A DNA stretch of 5,566 nucleotides, from the NCBI GenBank assembly GCA_947374485.1, contig CANCCF010000242.1, positions 1 to 5,566 of the forward strand, in the 5' to 3' direction. The DNA is from Comamonadaceae bacterium. GTDB lineage: Bacteria; Pseudomonadota; Gammaproteobacteria; Burkholderiales; Burkholderiaceae_C. A program made the position numbers and the translations under genes. A model generated the notes under the pieces. It was not told the origin of the DNA, made no database searches, and saw only the letters and a list, made by a program, of their open reading frames with translations. The first letter of the stretch is position 1. The number at the start of each line of letters is the position of its first letter. Of the stretch, positions 1 to 5,479 are shown piece by piece.

Positions 1-2
1 AG

Positions 3-311
3 CATCTGGCAATGGACGTCATACCCCAGGCGCTGGCACGCGGCGACGAAGGTCTGCCGGGCAAGCCCGACCCGGCGATTTTTCTGGCTGCAGCCCAGCG
101 GCTGCAGACCGACCCGGCCCACTGCATCGTGTTTGAAGACGCGCCTTTAGGGATAGAGGCCGCACGCCGCGCGGGCATGCATGCCGTGGGCATTGGCAGT
201 GGCCACAGCGCCGAAGAACTGGCGGGGCCCCATGTGCTGGCCTACGCCCGCCATTTCACCGAACTGACCGACAAACATTTTCTGGAGAGACACCATGTTG
301 CAAAGCTTTAA
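3..311 (+). CDS. HAD-superfamily phosphatase, C-terminal part (partial at window edge)
   Basis: This is the last 102 residues of a haloacid dehalogenase-type hydrolase of the subfamily IA/beta-phosphoglucomutase-like kind, probably a cytoplasmic phosphatase or phosphomutase acting on a small phosphorylated metabolite. The visible part has the motif III lysine in GKPDP (codons at 60-74), followed by the conserved IFLAAAQRL helix. Motif IV is VFEDAPLGIEAARRAGM, with the Mg-binding Glu and Asp codons at 135-140. The nucleophile motif DxD and the cap domain lie off the left edge, so the substrate cannot be judged. An internal ATG at 12 is not a credible start because homology continues to the edge. 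The last 17 bases (295-311) overlap the start of pepN, which suggests co-transcription and translational coupling. The family call is secure; the exact enzyme is not. Confidence 0.9.
   Translation, partial: HLAMDVIPQALARGDEGLPGKPDPAIFLAAAQRLQTDPAHCIVFEDAPLGIEAARRAGMHAVGIGSGHSAEELAGPHVLAYARHFTELTDKHFLERHHVAKL
284..290 (+). promoter_or_regulatory. Ribosome binding site of pepN
   Basis: GGAGAGA lies 4 bases before the ATG at 295 (its GGAG core 7 bases before), inside the end of the HAD gene. It supports that ATG as the pepN start and explains how pepN is translated despite overlapping the upstream stop. Confidence 0.6.
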
Positions 312-3000
312 GGGCGATGGCGCCAACGCGCCCGTGGCCATTCAGCGCGAAGCCTACAGCGCCCCGGCTTTCTGGATCGACACGGTCGACCTGTGCTTTG
401 ACCTGGACGCCAGCAAGACCCGCGTGCTCAACAAGATGACGCTGCGCCGCAACGCCGACGTGCCCGCGCAAGCCCTGCGCCTGGACGGCGAAGAATTGAA
501 TCTGGCGCGCGTACTGGTCAACGGCGCTGGCACCTCCTTCAAAATGGACGGCGACAAACTGGTGCTGGAAAACCTGCCCGAGGGGAATGAACCCTTTGCG
601 CTGGAAATCTTCACCACCTGCATGCCCGCCAAGAACACCAAGCTGATGGGCTTGTACGTCAGCAACGACTCGTTCTTCACCCAGTGCGAGGCCGAGGGCT
701 TCAGGCGCATCACCTACTTCCTGGACCGCCCGGATGTGATGGCGTCGTATACGGTGACGCTGCGCGCCGACAAGGCCAAATACCCGGTGCTGCTCTCGAA
801 TGGCAACCTGGTCGAGCAAGGCGATTTGGAAGACGGCCGCCACTTTGCCAAGTGGGTGGACCCGCACAAGAAGCCCTGCTACTTGTTCGCCCTTGTCGCC
901 GGCCAATTGGTGGCGCGCGAGCAGCGCATCACCTCGCGTGCGGGACGCGACCATTTGCTGCAGGTCTACGTGCGCCCGGGCGACCTGGACAAGACCGAGC
1001 ACGCCATGAACTCCCTGATGGCGTCCGTCACCTGGGACGAGGCCCGCTTTGGCCTGCCGCTGGACCTGGAGCGCTTCATGATCGTGGCCACCAGCGACTT
1101 CAACATGGGCGCCATGGAGAACAAGGGCCTCAACGTCTTCAACACCAAGTACGTGCTGGCCAACCAGGCCACGGCAACGGACGTGGACTACAGCAACATC
1201 GAGAGCGTGGTGGGCCACGAATACTTCCACAACTGGACCGGCAACCGCATCACCTGCCGCGACTGGTTTCAACTCTCCCTCAAAGAAGGCTTGACAGTCT
1301 TTCGCGACCAGGAATTCAGCCAGGACCTGTGCGCCGACCCGTCTGCGCGCGCAGTCAAACGCATTGAGGACGTGCGCGTGCTGCGCACCGCGCAGTTCCC
1401 CGAAGACGCAGGCCCCATGGCCCACCCGGTGCGGCCCGACAGCTACATCGAAATCAACAATTTCTACACCGTCACCATCTACGAAAAGGGCGCTGAGCTG
1501 GTGCGCATGATGCAGACGCTGACGGGCCGCGCCGGTTTTGCGCTTGGCATGAAGCTCTACTTCGAGCGCTTTGACGGCCAGGCCGTGACCTGTGACGATT
1601 TCGCCCAGGCCATTGCCGACGCCAACCCCGCCTCGCCGCTGGCCGCGTTGCTGCCGCAGTTCAAGCGCTGGTACAGCCAGGCAGGCACGCCGCGCCTGGC
1701 TGCGCGTGGCGAATACAACGCCCAGGCACAGACCTACACACTGCACCTGGGCCAGAGCTGTGCCGCCACGCCGGGCCAGTTGGAGAAGCAGCCCTTTGTC
1801 ATCCCCATCCAGCTCGGCCTGGTGGGTGCGGCCAGTGGTGCCGCCCTGCCCTTGCACCTGGCGGGTAACGCCAGCGCAACCGAGGGCAGCCACCTGTTTG
1901 TGATGACCGCGCAAAGCGAGAGCATCACGTTCGAGAACGTGACTGAGGAACCCGTGCCCTCCATCCTGCGCGGCTTCTCGGCCCCGGTGGTGCTGGACTT
2001 TGACTACAGCGACGCGCAGCTGCTCACGCTGCTGGCCAATGACCCCGACCCCTTCAACCGCTGGGAAGCCGGGCAGCGCCTGGCCCTGCGCAGTGCTACC
2101 AGCGCCATCCCTACCGCAGCGGAGGGCGATGTCCTCGACAGTGCCTATGTGGAAGCCATGCGCGCCGTGCTGCGCCACCCCACGCTGGACGCGGCCTTCA
2201 AGGAACTGGTCCTCACCCTGCCATCGGAGACCTACATCGCCGAGCAGTTGGCGCTGGTGGACCCGCAACGCATCCACGCCGTGCGCGAGGCCATGCGCCT
2301 GCAACTCGCCACCGCCCTGCATGCGGACTGGGAATGGACGGTGGCACAGCACCAGGACAGCGGCGCCTACACACCCGACCCGGTCTCCAGTGGCCGACGC
2401 GCCCTGACCGGCATGGCACTGAACTTCCTGTGTCTGGCTGCCGTGCAGTCGGGTGACGCCCTGTGGCCCGGCAAGACCCTGCAGCGCTTCAAGGATGCGG
2501 GCAACATGACCGACCGCTTCAACGCCCTGCAGGCGCTGGTGGCCAGCGGCCACGAACTCGCCACCGCGGCGCTGGCGCGCTTCCATAGCCTCTTCAAGGA
2601 CGAGGCCCTGGTGCTGGACAAATGGTTTGCGCTGCAGGCCGGTGCGCCAGACCGTGGCGGCAATGTGCTGCCCGCCGTGCGCCAGCTGTTAGTCCACCCC
2701 GACTTCAACCTGCGCAACCCGAACCGCGCACGCAGCGTGATTTTCAGTTACTGCAGCGCCAACCCCGGCGGCTTTCACCGCGCGGATGCGGCGGGCTATG
2801 TATTCTGGAGCGAACGCGTGATGGAGCTCGACAGCATCAACCCACAGGTGGCCGCCCGCCTGGCGCGCGCCATGGACCGCTGGAAACGCCTGGCCGAGCC
2901 CTACCGCAGTGCCGCCTGCGAAGCCCTCAAGCGCGTGGCTGCCAAGAGCGATTTGAGCAATGACGTGCGCGAAGTGGTCGAGCGAGCGCTTGCAGACTAA
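295..3000 (+). CDS. pepN: Aminopeptidase N (M1 family zinc metallopeptidase)
   Basis: The gene encodes a 901-residue cytoplasmic zinc aminopeptidase that removes N-terminal residues from peptides in the last steps of protein turnover. It matches E. coli PepN (870 residues) over its whole length. QCEAEGFR (Q130, E132) and GAMEN (272-276) hold the substrate amino end. HEYFH (H308, E309, H312) with E331 in the SLKEGLTVF segment gives the HExxH-x18-E zinc site. Y396 in TIYEKGAE is the transition-state tyrosine. The order is an N-terminal beta domain, a thermolysin-like catalytic domain, a small beta domain from about 460, and a helical C-terminal domain containing NPNRARS and NPQVAARL. A four-residue insertion (CADP region) after the zinc site relative to E. 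coli shifts Y396. All catalytic residues are present, so the enzyme should be active. The start is supported by a ribosome site at 284-290 and alignment with E. coli. It probably forms an operon with the HAD gene and fbp. Confidence 0.98.
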   Translation: MLQSFKGDGANAPVAIQREAYSAPAFWIDTVDLCFDLDASKTRVLNKMTLRRNADVPAQALRLDGEELNLARVLVNGAGTSFKMDGDKLVLENLPEGNEPFALEIFTTCMPAKNTKLMGLYVSNDSFFTQCEAEGFRRITYFLDRPDVMASYTVTLRADKAKYPVLLSNGNLVEQGDLEDGRHFAKWVDPHKKPCYLFALVAGQLVAREQRITSRAGRDHLLQVYVRPGDLDKTEHAMNSLMASVTWDEARFGLPLDLERFMIVATSDFNMGAMENKGLNVFNTKYVLANQATATDVDYSNIESVVGHEYFHNWTGNRITCRDWFQLSLKEGLTVFRDQEFSQDLCADPSARAVKRIEDVRVLRTAQFPEDAGPMAHPVRPDSYIEINNFYTVTIYEKGAELVRMMQTLTGRAGFALGMKLYFERFDGQAVTCDDFAQAIADANPASPLAALLPQFKRWYSQAGTPRLAARGEYNAQAQTYTLHLGQSCAATPGQLEKQPFVIPIQLGLVGAASGAALPLHLAGNASATEGSHLFVMTAQSESITFENVTEEPVPSILRGFSAPVVLDFDYSDAQLLTLLANDPDPFNRWEAGQRLALRSATSAIPTAAEGDVLDSAYVEAMRAVLRHPTLDAAFKELVLTLPSETYIAEQLALVDPQRIHAVREAMRLQLATALHADWEWTVAQHQDSGAYTPDPVSSGRRALTGMALNFLCLAAVQSGDALWPGKTLQRFKDAGNMTDRFNALQALVASGHELATAALARFHSLFKDEALVLDKWFALQAGAPDRGGNVLPAVRQLLVHPDFNLRNPNRARSVIFSYCSANPGGFHRADAAGYVFWSERVMELDSINPQVAARLARAMDRWKRLAEPYRSAACEALKRVAAKSDLSNDVREVVERALAD

Positions 3001-3012
3001 ATTAAAACTCTC

Positions 3013-3016
3013 AGGA
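3013..3016 (+). promoter_or_regulatory. Ribosome binding site of fbp
   Basis: AGGA lies 5 bases before the ATG at 3022, in the 21-base gap after pepN. The gap shows no terminator or convincing promoter, which fits fbp being read from the pepN transcript. Confidence 0.5.
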
Positions 3017-3021
3017 CCTTC

Positions 3022-4032
3022 ATGTCACCCAAAATTTCACTCACGCGCTACCTGGTTGAAGAGCAGCGCAAGGACGGCACCATACCGGCGCAGCTGCGAC
3101 TGCTGCTCGAAGTGGTGGCACGCGCCTGCAAGAGCATCAGCCTGGCCGTCAACAAGGGCGCCTTGGGGGGCGTGCTCGGCGTGGCCGAGACCCAGAGCGA
3201 AAACATCCAGGGCGAGATCCAGAAGAAGCTCGACATCATTGCCAACGATGTGCTGATCGAGGCCAACGAATGGGGTGGCCACCTGGCGGCGATGGCCAGC
3301 GAGGAAATGGAGGGCATCCACGTGGTGCCCAACCGCTACCCGCAGGGCGAATACCTCTTGTTGTTCGACCCGCTGGACGGTTCGAGCAACATCGATGTGA
3401 ATGTGAGCATTGGCACCATCTTCAGCGTACTCAAAAAGCCCGAAGGCCATGACGTCTCGGAGCAGGACTTCCTGCAGGCAGGCTCCAAGCAGGTCGCTGC
3501 GGGCTATTGCATTTATGGCCCGCAAACCACCCTGGTGCTCACCGTGGGCAATGGCGTGGCCATGTTCACCCTGGACCGCGAGCAGGGCTCTTTTGTGCTG
3601 ACGCAAAAGGACATGCAGATCCCCGAAGACACCCAGGAATTCGCCATCAACATGAGCAACATGCGCCACTGGGACACGCCGGTGAAGCGCTACATCGACG
3701 AGTGCCTGCAGGGCCAGACCGGCCCGCGCGGCAAGGATTTCAACATGCGCTGGATTGCCAGCATGGTGGCCGATGTGCACCGCATCCTGACCCGCGGCGG
3801 CGTCTTCCTCTACCCCTGGGACCAGCGCGAACCCGAAAAGCCCGGCAAGCTGCGCCTGATGTACGAGGCCAACCCCATGGGCTGGCTCGTTGAGCAGGCC
3901 GGTGGTGCGGCCAGCACCGGAACGCGGCGCATCCTGGACATAGAACCCGCCAAACTGCACGAACGCATCAGCGTGATCCTGGGCTCGAAGAACGAGGTGG
4001 AGCGCGCAGCCAGCTATTTCACGCCGGTATAA
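3022..4032 (+). CDS. fbp: Class I fructose-1,6-bisphosphatase
   Basis: The 336-residue enzyme hydrolyses fructose 1,6-bisphosphate to fructose 6-phosphate and phosphate in the cytoplasm, the committed step of gluconeogenesis; in autotrophs it also serves the Calvin cycle. Length and sequence match the E. coli enzyme (332 residues). The metal site is visible: SEE (E94, E95), DPLDGSSN (D116, D119, residues 116-123) and E282 in YEANPM. The segment WIASMVADVHR (244-254) and KLRLMYE (276-282) correspond to the sugar-phosphate-binding region. EQAGGAAS and RILDI near the C-terminus are family signatures. The start at 3022 has an AGGA ribosome site and aligns with the usual N-terminus. The stop codon (4030-4032) lies within the likely -10 box of the following tRNA gene. 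No Calvin-cycle genes are visible, so a general gluconeogenic role is the safer reading. Confidence 0.98.
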   Translation: MSPKISLTRYLVEEQRKDGTIPAQLRLLLEVVARACKSISLAVNKGALGGVLGVAETQSENIQGEIQKKLDIIANDVLIEANEWGGHLAAMASEEMEGIHVVPNRYPQGEYLLLFDPLDGSSNIDVNVSIGTIFSVLKKPEGHDVSEQDFLQAGSKQVAAGYCIYGPQTTLVLTVGNGVAMFTLDREQGSFVLTQKDMQIPEDTQEFAINMSNMRHWDTPVKRYIDECLQGQTGPRGKDFNMRWIASMVADVHRILTRGGVFLYPWDQREPEKPGKLRLMYEANPMGWLVEQAGGAASTGTRRILDIEPAKLHERISVILGSKNEVERAASYFTPV

Positions 4033-4033
4033 T
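4028..4033 (+). promoter_or_regulatory. Likely -10 box of the tRNA-Thr promoter, overlapping the fbp stop
   Basis: A perfect TATAAT covers the fbp stop codon and ends 12 bases before the mature tRNA. This would place transcription start near 4040 with a leader of about 5 bases. The bases after it (CACCGGC) are GC-rich, as in discriminators of stringently controlled stable-RNA promoters. The hexamer sits in a 6-base inverted repeat, GCCGGT (4023-4028) and ACCGGC (4035-4040). I see no good -35 hexamer at 16-18 bases upstream (around 4004-4011), so promoter activity is inferred from the -10 and its position. Confidence 0.5.
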
Positions 4034-4045
4034 CACCGGCTTAGT

Positions 4046-4121
4046 GCCGCTTTAGCTCAGTTGGTAGAGCAGCTCCTTCGTAAGGAGAAGGTCGACAGTT
4101 CGATTCCGTCAAGCGGCACCA
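4046..4121 (+). tRNA. tRNA-Thr (anticodon CGU, reads ACG)
   Basis: A 76-base tRNA gene with encoded CCA folds as a standard cloverleaf. The acceptor stem is GCCGCTT (4046-4052) paired with AAGCGGC (4111-4117), with discriminator A4118 and CCA at 4119-4121. The D arm is GCTC/GAGC. The anticodon loop TTCGTAA (4077-4083) carries CGT at 4079-4081. The variable loop is AGGTC, and the T loop is TTCGATT in place of the usual TTCGANT. The 27-43 G-A mismatch at the top of the anticodon stem is also present in E. coli tRNA-Thr(CGU), which supports the identity. The T stem (4094-4098 with 4106-4110) contains an A-C mismatch at position 52-62, which is unusual. The gene follows fbp by 13 bases and is closed by the terminator at 4147. 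Confidence 0.97.
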
Positions 4122-4135
4122 TCAGACGGCACCAT
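4114..4135 (+). repeat. Short direct repeat of the tRNA 3' end
   Basis: CGGCACCAT occurs at 4114-4122, spanning the tRNA acceptor end and CCA, and again at 4127-4135. The copies are exact and offset by 13 bases. This could be a small tandem duplication or a scar of integration at the tRNA 3' end. At nine bases, chance is also possible. Confidence 0.45.
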
Positions 4136-4146
4136 GAAACATAAGG

Positions 4147-4180
4147 GCCCTCTGCCAAGCAATTGGCGGAGGGCTTTTTT
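4147..4180 (+). terminator. Rho-independent terminator after tRNA-Thr
   Basis: GCCCTCTGCCAA (4147-4158) pairs with TTGGCGGAGGGC (4163-4174) in a 12-base stem with one G-U pair and a GCAA tetraloop, followed by six T (4175-4180). It ends the HAD-pepN-fbp-tRNA transcription unit. On the other strand only a short T-poor tail follows the hairpin, so it would stop the converging minus-strand small gene less efficiently. Confidence 0.93.
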
Positions 4181-4212
4181 ACATGAGGCGCTGCCAACGC
4201 ATCAGCAATCCT

Positions 4213-4389
4213 TTAGCGGGTGCGCTTCTCCAGGTCTTCCATTTCCTTCTTGAGGCGGCGGATTTCGGCATGAATGCCGGTTTGCTCGGCCATGGGAATG
4301 ATGCCGTTGCCCATCAAGCGGTCTTCCAGTGCCCTGATTTGCGCCGCATACTTTTGTATGCGGGCGACTTGCGTATGTGGTATTGCCAT
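4213..4389 (-). CDS. Small charged protein, probably coiled coil, unknown function
   Basis: This 58-residue reading frame starts at ATG (4389) and stops at TAA (4213-4215). An in-frame TAG two codons upstream means no longer form is possible. Two amphipathic helices are likely: residues 8-26, with I11, Y14, I18, L21 and L25 in heptad spacing, and residues 40-57, with I43, L46, M50 and L53. A turn containing GNGIIP lies between them. The C-terminal helix is rich in Glu, Arg and Lys (for example RRLKKEMEDLEKR). There is no signal peptide, membrane segment or cysteine. No strong ribosome site precedes the start; GGGT lies about 14 bases upstream. I do not recognise the family. The opposite strand is also open in the same codon register (4183-4392), but that product lacks such regular structure. 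Coding is therefore likely but not certain. Dimerisation or a partner-binding role is a guess from the heptads. Confidence 0.6.
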   Translation of the reverse strand: MAIPHTQVARIQKYAAQIRALEDRLMGNGIIPMAEQTGIHAEIRRLKKEMEDLEKRTR

Positions 4390-4596
4390 TGACTAATTTA
4401 CCCAAATCTGTGTAGGCGCGATTTTATGCGCGTTCCCCAGCGGACGGGCAATATCCGGGCGGGTATGCCGGCGACCAAGGTATCGGACCTTGCAAAATGT
4501 CCGTAATTACCGGAATTCGCCGGGAAAGTCACCTCGTGAACATTGAAAAAATTGGCAGGCCATGGCACATTGCCCGGCATTCACTCTACAAATGGT
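4390..4596. other. Divergent intergenic spacer with small inverted repeats
   Basis: This roughly 200-base spacer separates the minus-strand 58-residue gene from the plus-strand small-gene pair, so it should hold promoters for both directions. It contains CGGAC (4484-4488) with GTCCG (4499-4503), a 5-base inverted repeat around TTGCAAAA, and the 8-base palindrome GTAATTAC (4503-4510). These could be operator-like, but they are short. I found no convincing plus-strand -35/-10 pair and no RNA gene. Confidence 0.35.
4421..4451 (-). promoter_or_regulatory. Possible promoter for the 58-residue gene
   Basis: On the minus strand TTGCCC (4451-4446) is followed 17 bases later by CATAAA (4428-4423), or 19 bases later by TAAAAT (4426-4421). 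The distance to the ATG at 4389 would leave a leader of about 25 bases. The match is only moderate and rests on inspection. Confidence 0.3.
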
Positions 4597-4791
4597 ATGG
4601 AACCCACTTTAAAAGCGTTGTTGGAAGAGCTTGTTGCGGTTTGCGTTGACGAGGCGCAAGAGGCGCCCTTGCCCGCCGCAGACATGGTGGAACTGGATTC
4701 CGAAGAAGCCTGGAGCGATTTTCAGTACTCGCAGATTGCCTACGAGAAGTCCTTCAAGGATTCCCAGGTGTCGAACATCGGGCCCGCATGA
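4597..4791 (+). CDS. Small acidic protein, unknown function
   Basis: The 64-residue protein starts MEPTLKALLEEL and ends at TGA (4789-4791). It has 14 Asp or Glu against 3 Lys and no Arg, and no signal peptide or membrane helix. A short N-terminal helix (about 4-16) is likely, then a Pro/Ala linker (23-28), then an aromatic and acidic part (SEEAWSDFQYSQIAYEKSF, 35-53). The frame is open back to a TTG at 4543, which would add 18 residues. I prefer ATG 4597 because the added stretch looks non-coding, though neither start has a clear ribosome site. Its stop overlaps the next start as ATGA (4788-4791), so the two are probably translated together and may act together. I do not recognise the family. 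An acidic cytoplasmic partner of the membrane protein encoded next is an inference from context only. Confidence 0.65.
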   Translation: MEPTLKALLEELVAVCVDEAQEAPLPAADMVELDSEEAWSDFQYSQIAYEKSFKDSQVSNIGPA

Positions 4792-4976
4792 GAGCCGTGT
4801 TGGGCGTGCTCAGCTTGTTGCTGGTTTTAGGCCTGGTGTCCTTGCTGGCGAAGAAGCAATTGCCCGACGCCTCACCGGCGACCGCACAGCAACAGTCCCA
4901 GCAGATTCAGCAGCAGGTCAAGACGCAGGTGGAGGCGGCGATGCAGCAGCCGCGTGCCATCCCGGACGACAAGTAG
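4788..4976 (+). CDS. Small single-pass membrane protein with Gln-rich tail, unknown function
   Basis: The 62-residue protein begins with one hydrophobic helix (residues 3-21, mostly Leu and Val), followed directly by KK at 22-23. There is no lipobox cysteine and no clear AxA cleavage site, so it looks more like a signal anchor than a cleaved export signal. Residues 34-54 are glutamine-rich (11 Gln in 21, with QQQSQQIQQQ), probably a short amphipathic helix or coiled coil; the end is Pro and Asp rich. The positive charges flanking the helix (R2, and K22-K23) leave topology uncertain. The ATG is reached through the ATGA overlap with the upstream acidic-protein gene, a typical sign of coupled translation, and it has no good ribosome site of its own. 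The family is not recognised. Confidence 0.7.
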   Translation: MRAVLGVLSLLLVLGLVSLLAKKQLPDASPATAQQQSQQIQQQVKTQVEAAMQQPRAIPDDK

Positions 4977-5009
4977 CGCCCGTAAGGTTTGTCTGCTGCG
5001 CCGCGCGCT

Positions 5010-5423
5010 TTACAGCAGTGCGTTGATGGCATCCGGAATGCGGCAGGGCTTCAGGCTGGAATAGCGCACGCAGCCAACGCGCACCCGGCCCTCGGCCAGC
5101 AGGGTCTGGCCGCGCCAGGCTTGCTGCGCCAGTTCCAGTGAGGCACGGCCCTTGTGCGTGGTTTGCACCGTGATGGTCAGCAGGTCATCCAGCCGGGCTG
5201 CCTGCAGATAGCGCAGTTGCACCTCGCTCACCACAAAAATGCAATCGCTCTGCGTTTGCAGTTGGCCCTGGTCCACACCCAGGCGCCTCAGCCATTCGGT
5301 GCGGGCGCGCTCGAAGAATTCGAGGTATGACAAATAATTTAGACAGTTATCGACCTGTATGACTGACTGGATAGACCATTTATAATTAGGAAACGCATCA
5401 AATCCGCACTCTAAATACATCAC
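5010..5423 (-). pseudogene. ybgC: YbgC-like acyl-CoA thioesterase, 5' end disrupted (chimeric ORF)
   Basis: From Y33 of this 137-residue frame (5327) to the TAA at 5010-5012 the protein is a hotdog-fold thioesterase of the YbgC/4-hydroxybenzoyl-CoA type. It carries YLEFFERARTEWLRRLG, then FVVSEVQLRYLQAARLDDLL and VGCVRYSSLKPCRIP, co-linear with E. coli YbgC from about its residue 27. Such enzymes hydrolyse acyl-CoA thioesters in the cytoplasm, often beside tol-pal genes, which are absent here. The missing front part should contain the catalytic aspartate segment (DTDAGGVVYH in E. coli), so this product is unlikely to be active. The 32 residues from the GTG at 5423 have no resemblance to the family and are encoded by AT-rich sequence that also carries transposon-like repeats. 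The reading frame through the junction is therefore probably accidental. The missing 5' part may lie beyond the inserted DNA. Confidence 0.75.
5326..5376 (+). repeat. Two-copy direct repeat at the ybgC break (possible transposase-binding sites)
   Basis: TATGAC-N9-AGAC occurs at 5326-5344 and again at 5358-5376 with identical internal spacing; a G before each makes GTATGAC the exact 7-base core. The first copy includes AAATAATTT, and TTAT follows each copy after a few bases. Tandem sites of this form next to an abrupt loss of gene homology are what Tn7/Tni-type elements show at their ends. Assignment to a family is inference. Confidence 0.5.
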
Positions 5424-5455
5424 ACTATTTAGTACTTTTGTGATATTAATGCTTC

Positions 5456-5469
5456 TTTAGGCGCCTAAA
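5456..5469. repeat. Perfect 14-base palindrome in the AT-rich segment
   Basis: TTTAGGCGCCTAAA is self-complementary over all 14 bases. It lies near the change from AT-rich to GC-richer sequence, between the ybgC break and the IS21-like end. It could be a dimeric protein binding site or a recombination site; nothing in the window decides. Confidence 0.6.
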
Positions 5470-5479
5470 AGGCAGGTTA

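Noticed and set aside
684..1367. 227-codon plus-strand frame inside pepN
   Set aside because: It is an out-of-frame shadow rich in Arg, Gly, Pro and His with no family features, lying wholly within the catalytic domain of pepN.
256..2586. 776-codon open frame on the minus strand opposite pepN
   Set aside because: It mirrors pepN in a GC-rich genome, where codon bias keeps an antisense frame open. Its translation is low-complexity, His, Gly, Val and Gln rich with no recognisable domain, while pepN is unmistakable on the other strand.
3037..3960. 307-codon open frame on the minus strand opposite fbp
   Set aside because: It has the same antisense shadow effect and amino acid flavour as the frame opposite pepN, and the full Fbp family signature lies on the plus strand.
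4183..4392. 69-codon plus-strand frame opposite the 58-residue gene
   Set aside because: It begins three bases after the tRNA terminator with no ribosome site. Its product lacks regular structure, whereas the minus strand in the same register encodes a heptad-patterned charged protein. Some doubt remains.
4543..4596. TTG-initiated 18-residue extension of the acidic protein
   Set aside because: There is no ribosome site at useful spacing, and the added residues (KKLAGHGTLPGIHSTNG) look unlike the rest. ATG 4597 gives a cleaner protein start, though this is not decisive.
4993..5018. CTGCTG...CAGCAG hairpin between the converging genes as a terminator
   Set aside because: The stem is only 6 bases with a 14-base loop and no T run on either strand, so it is not convincing as an intrinsic terminator.
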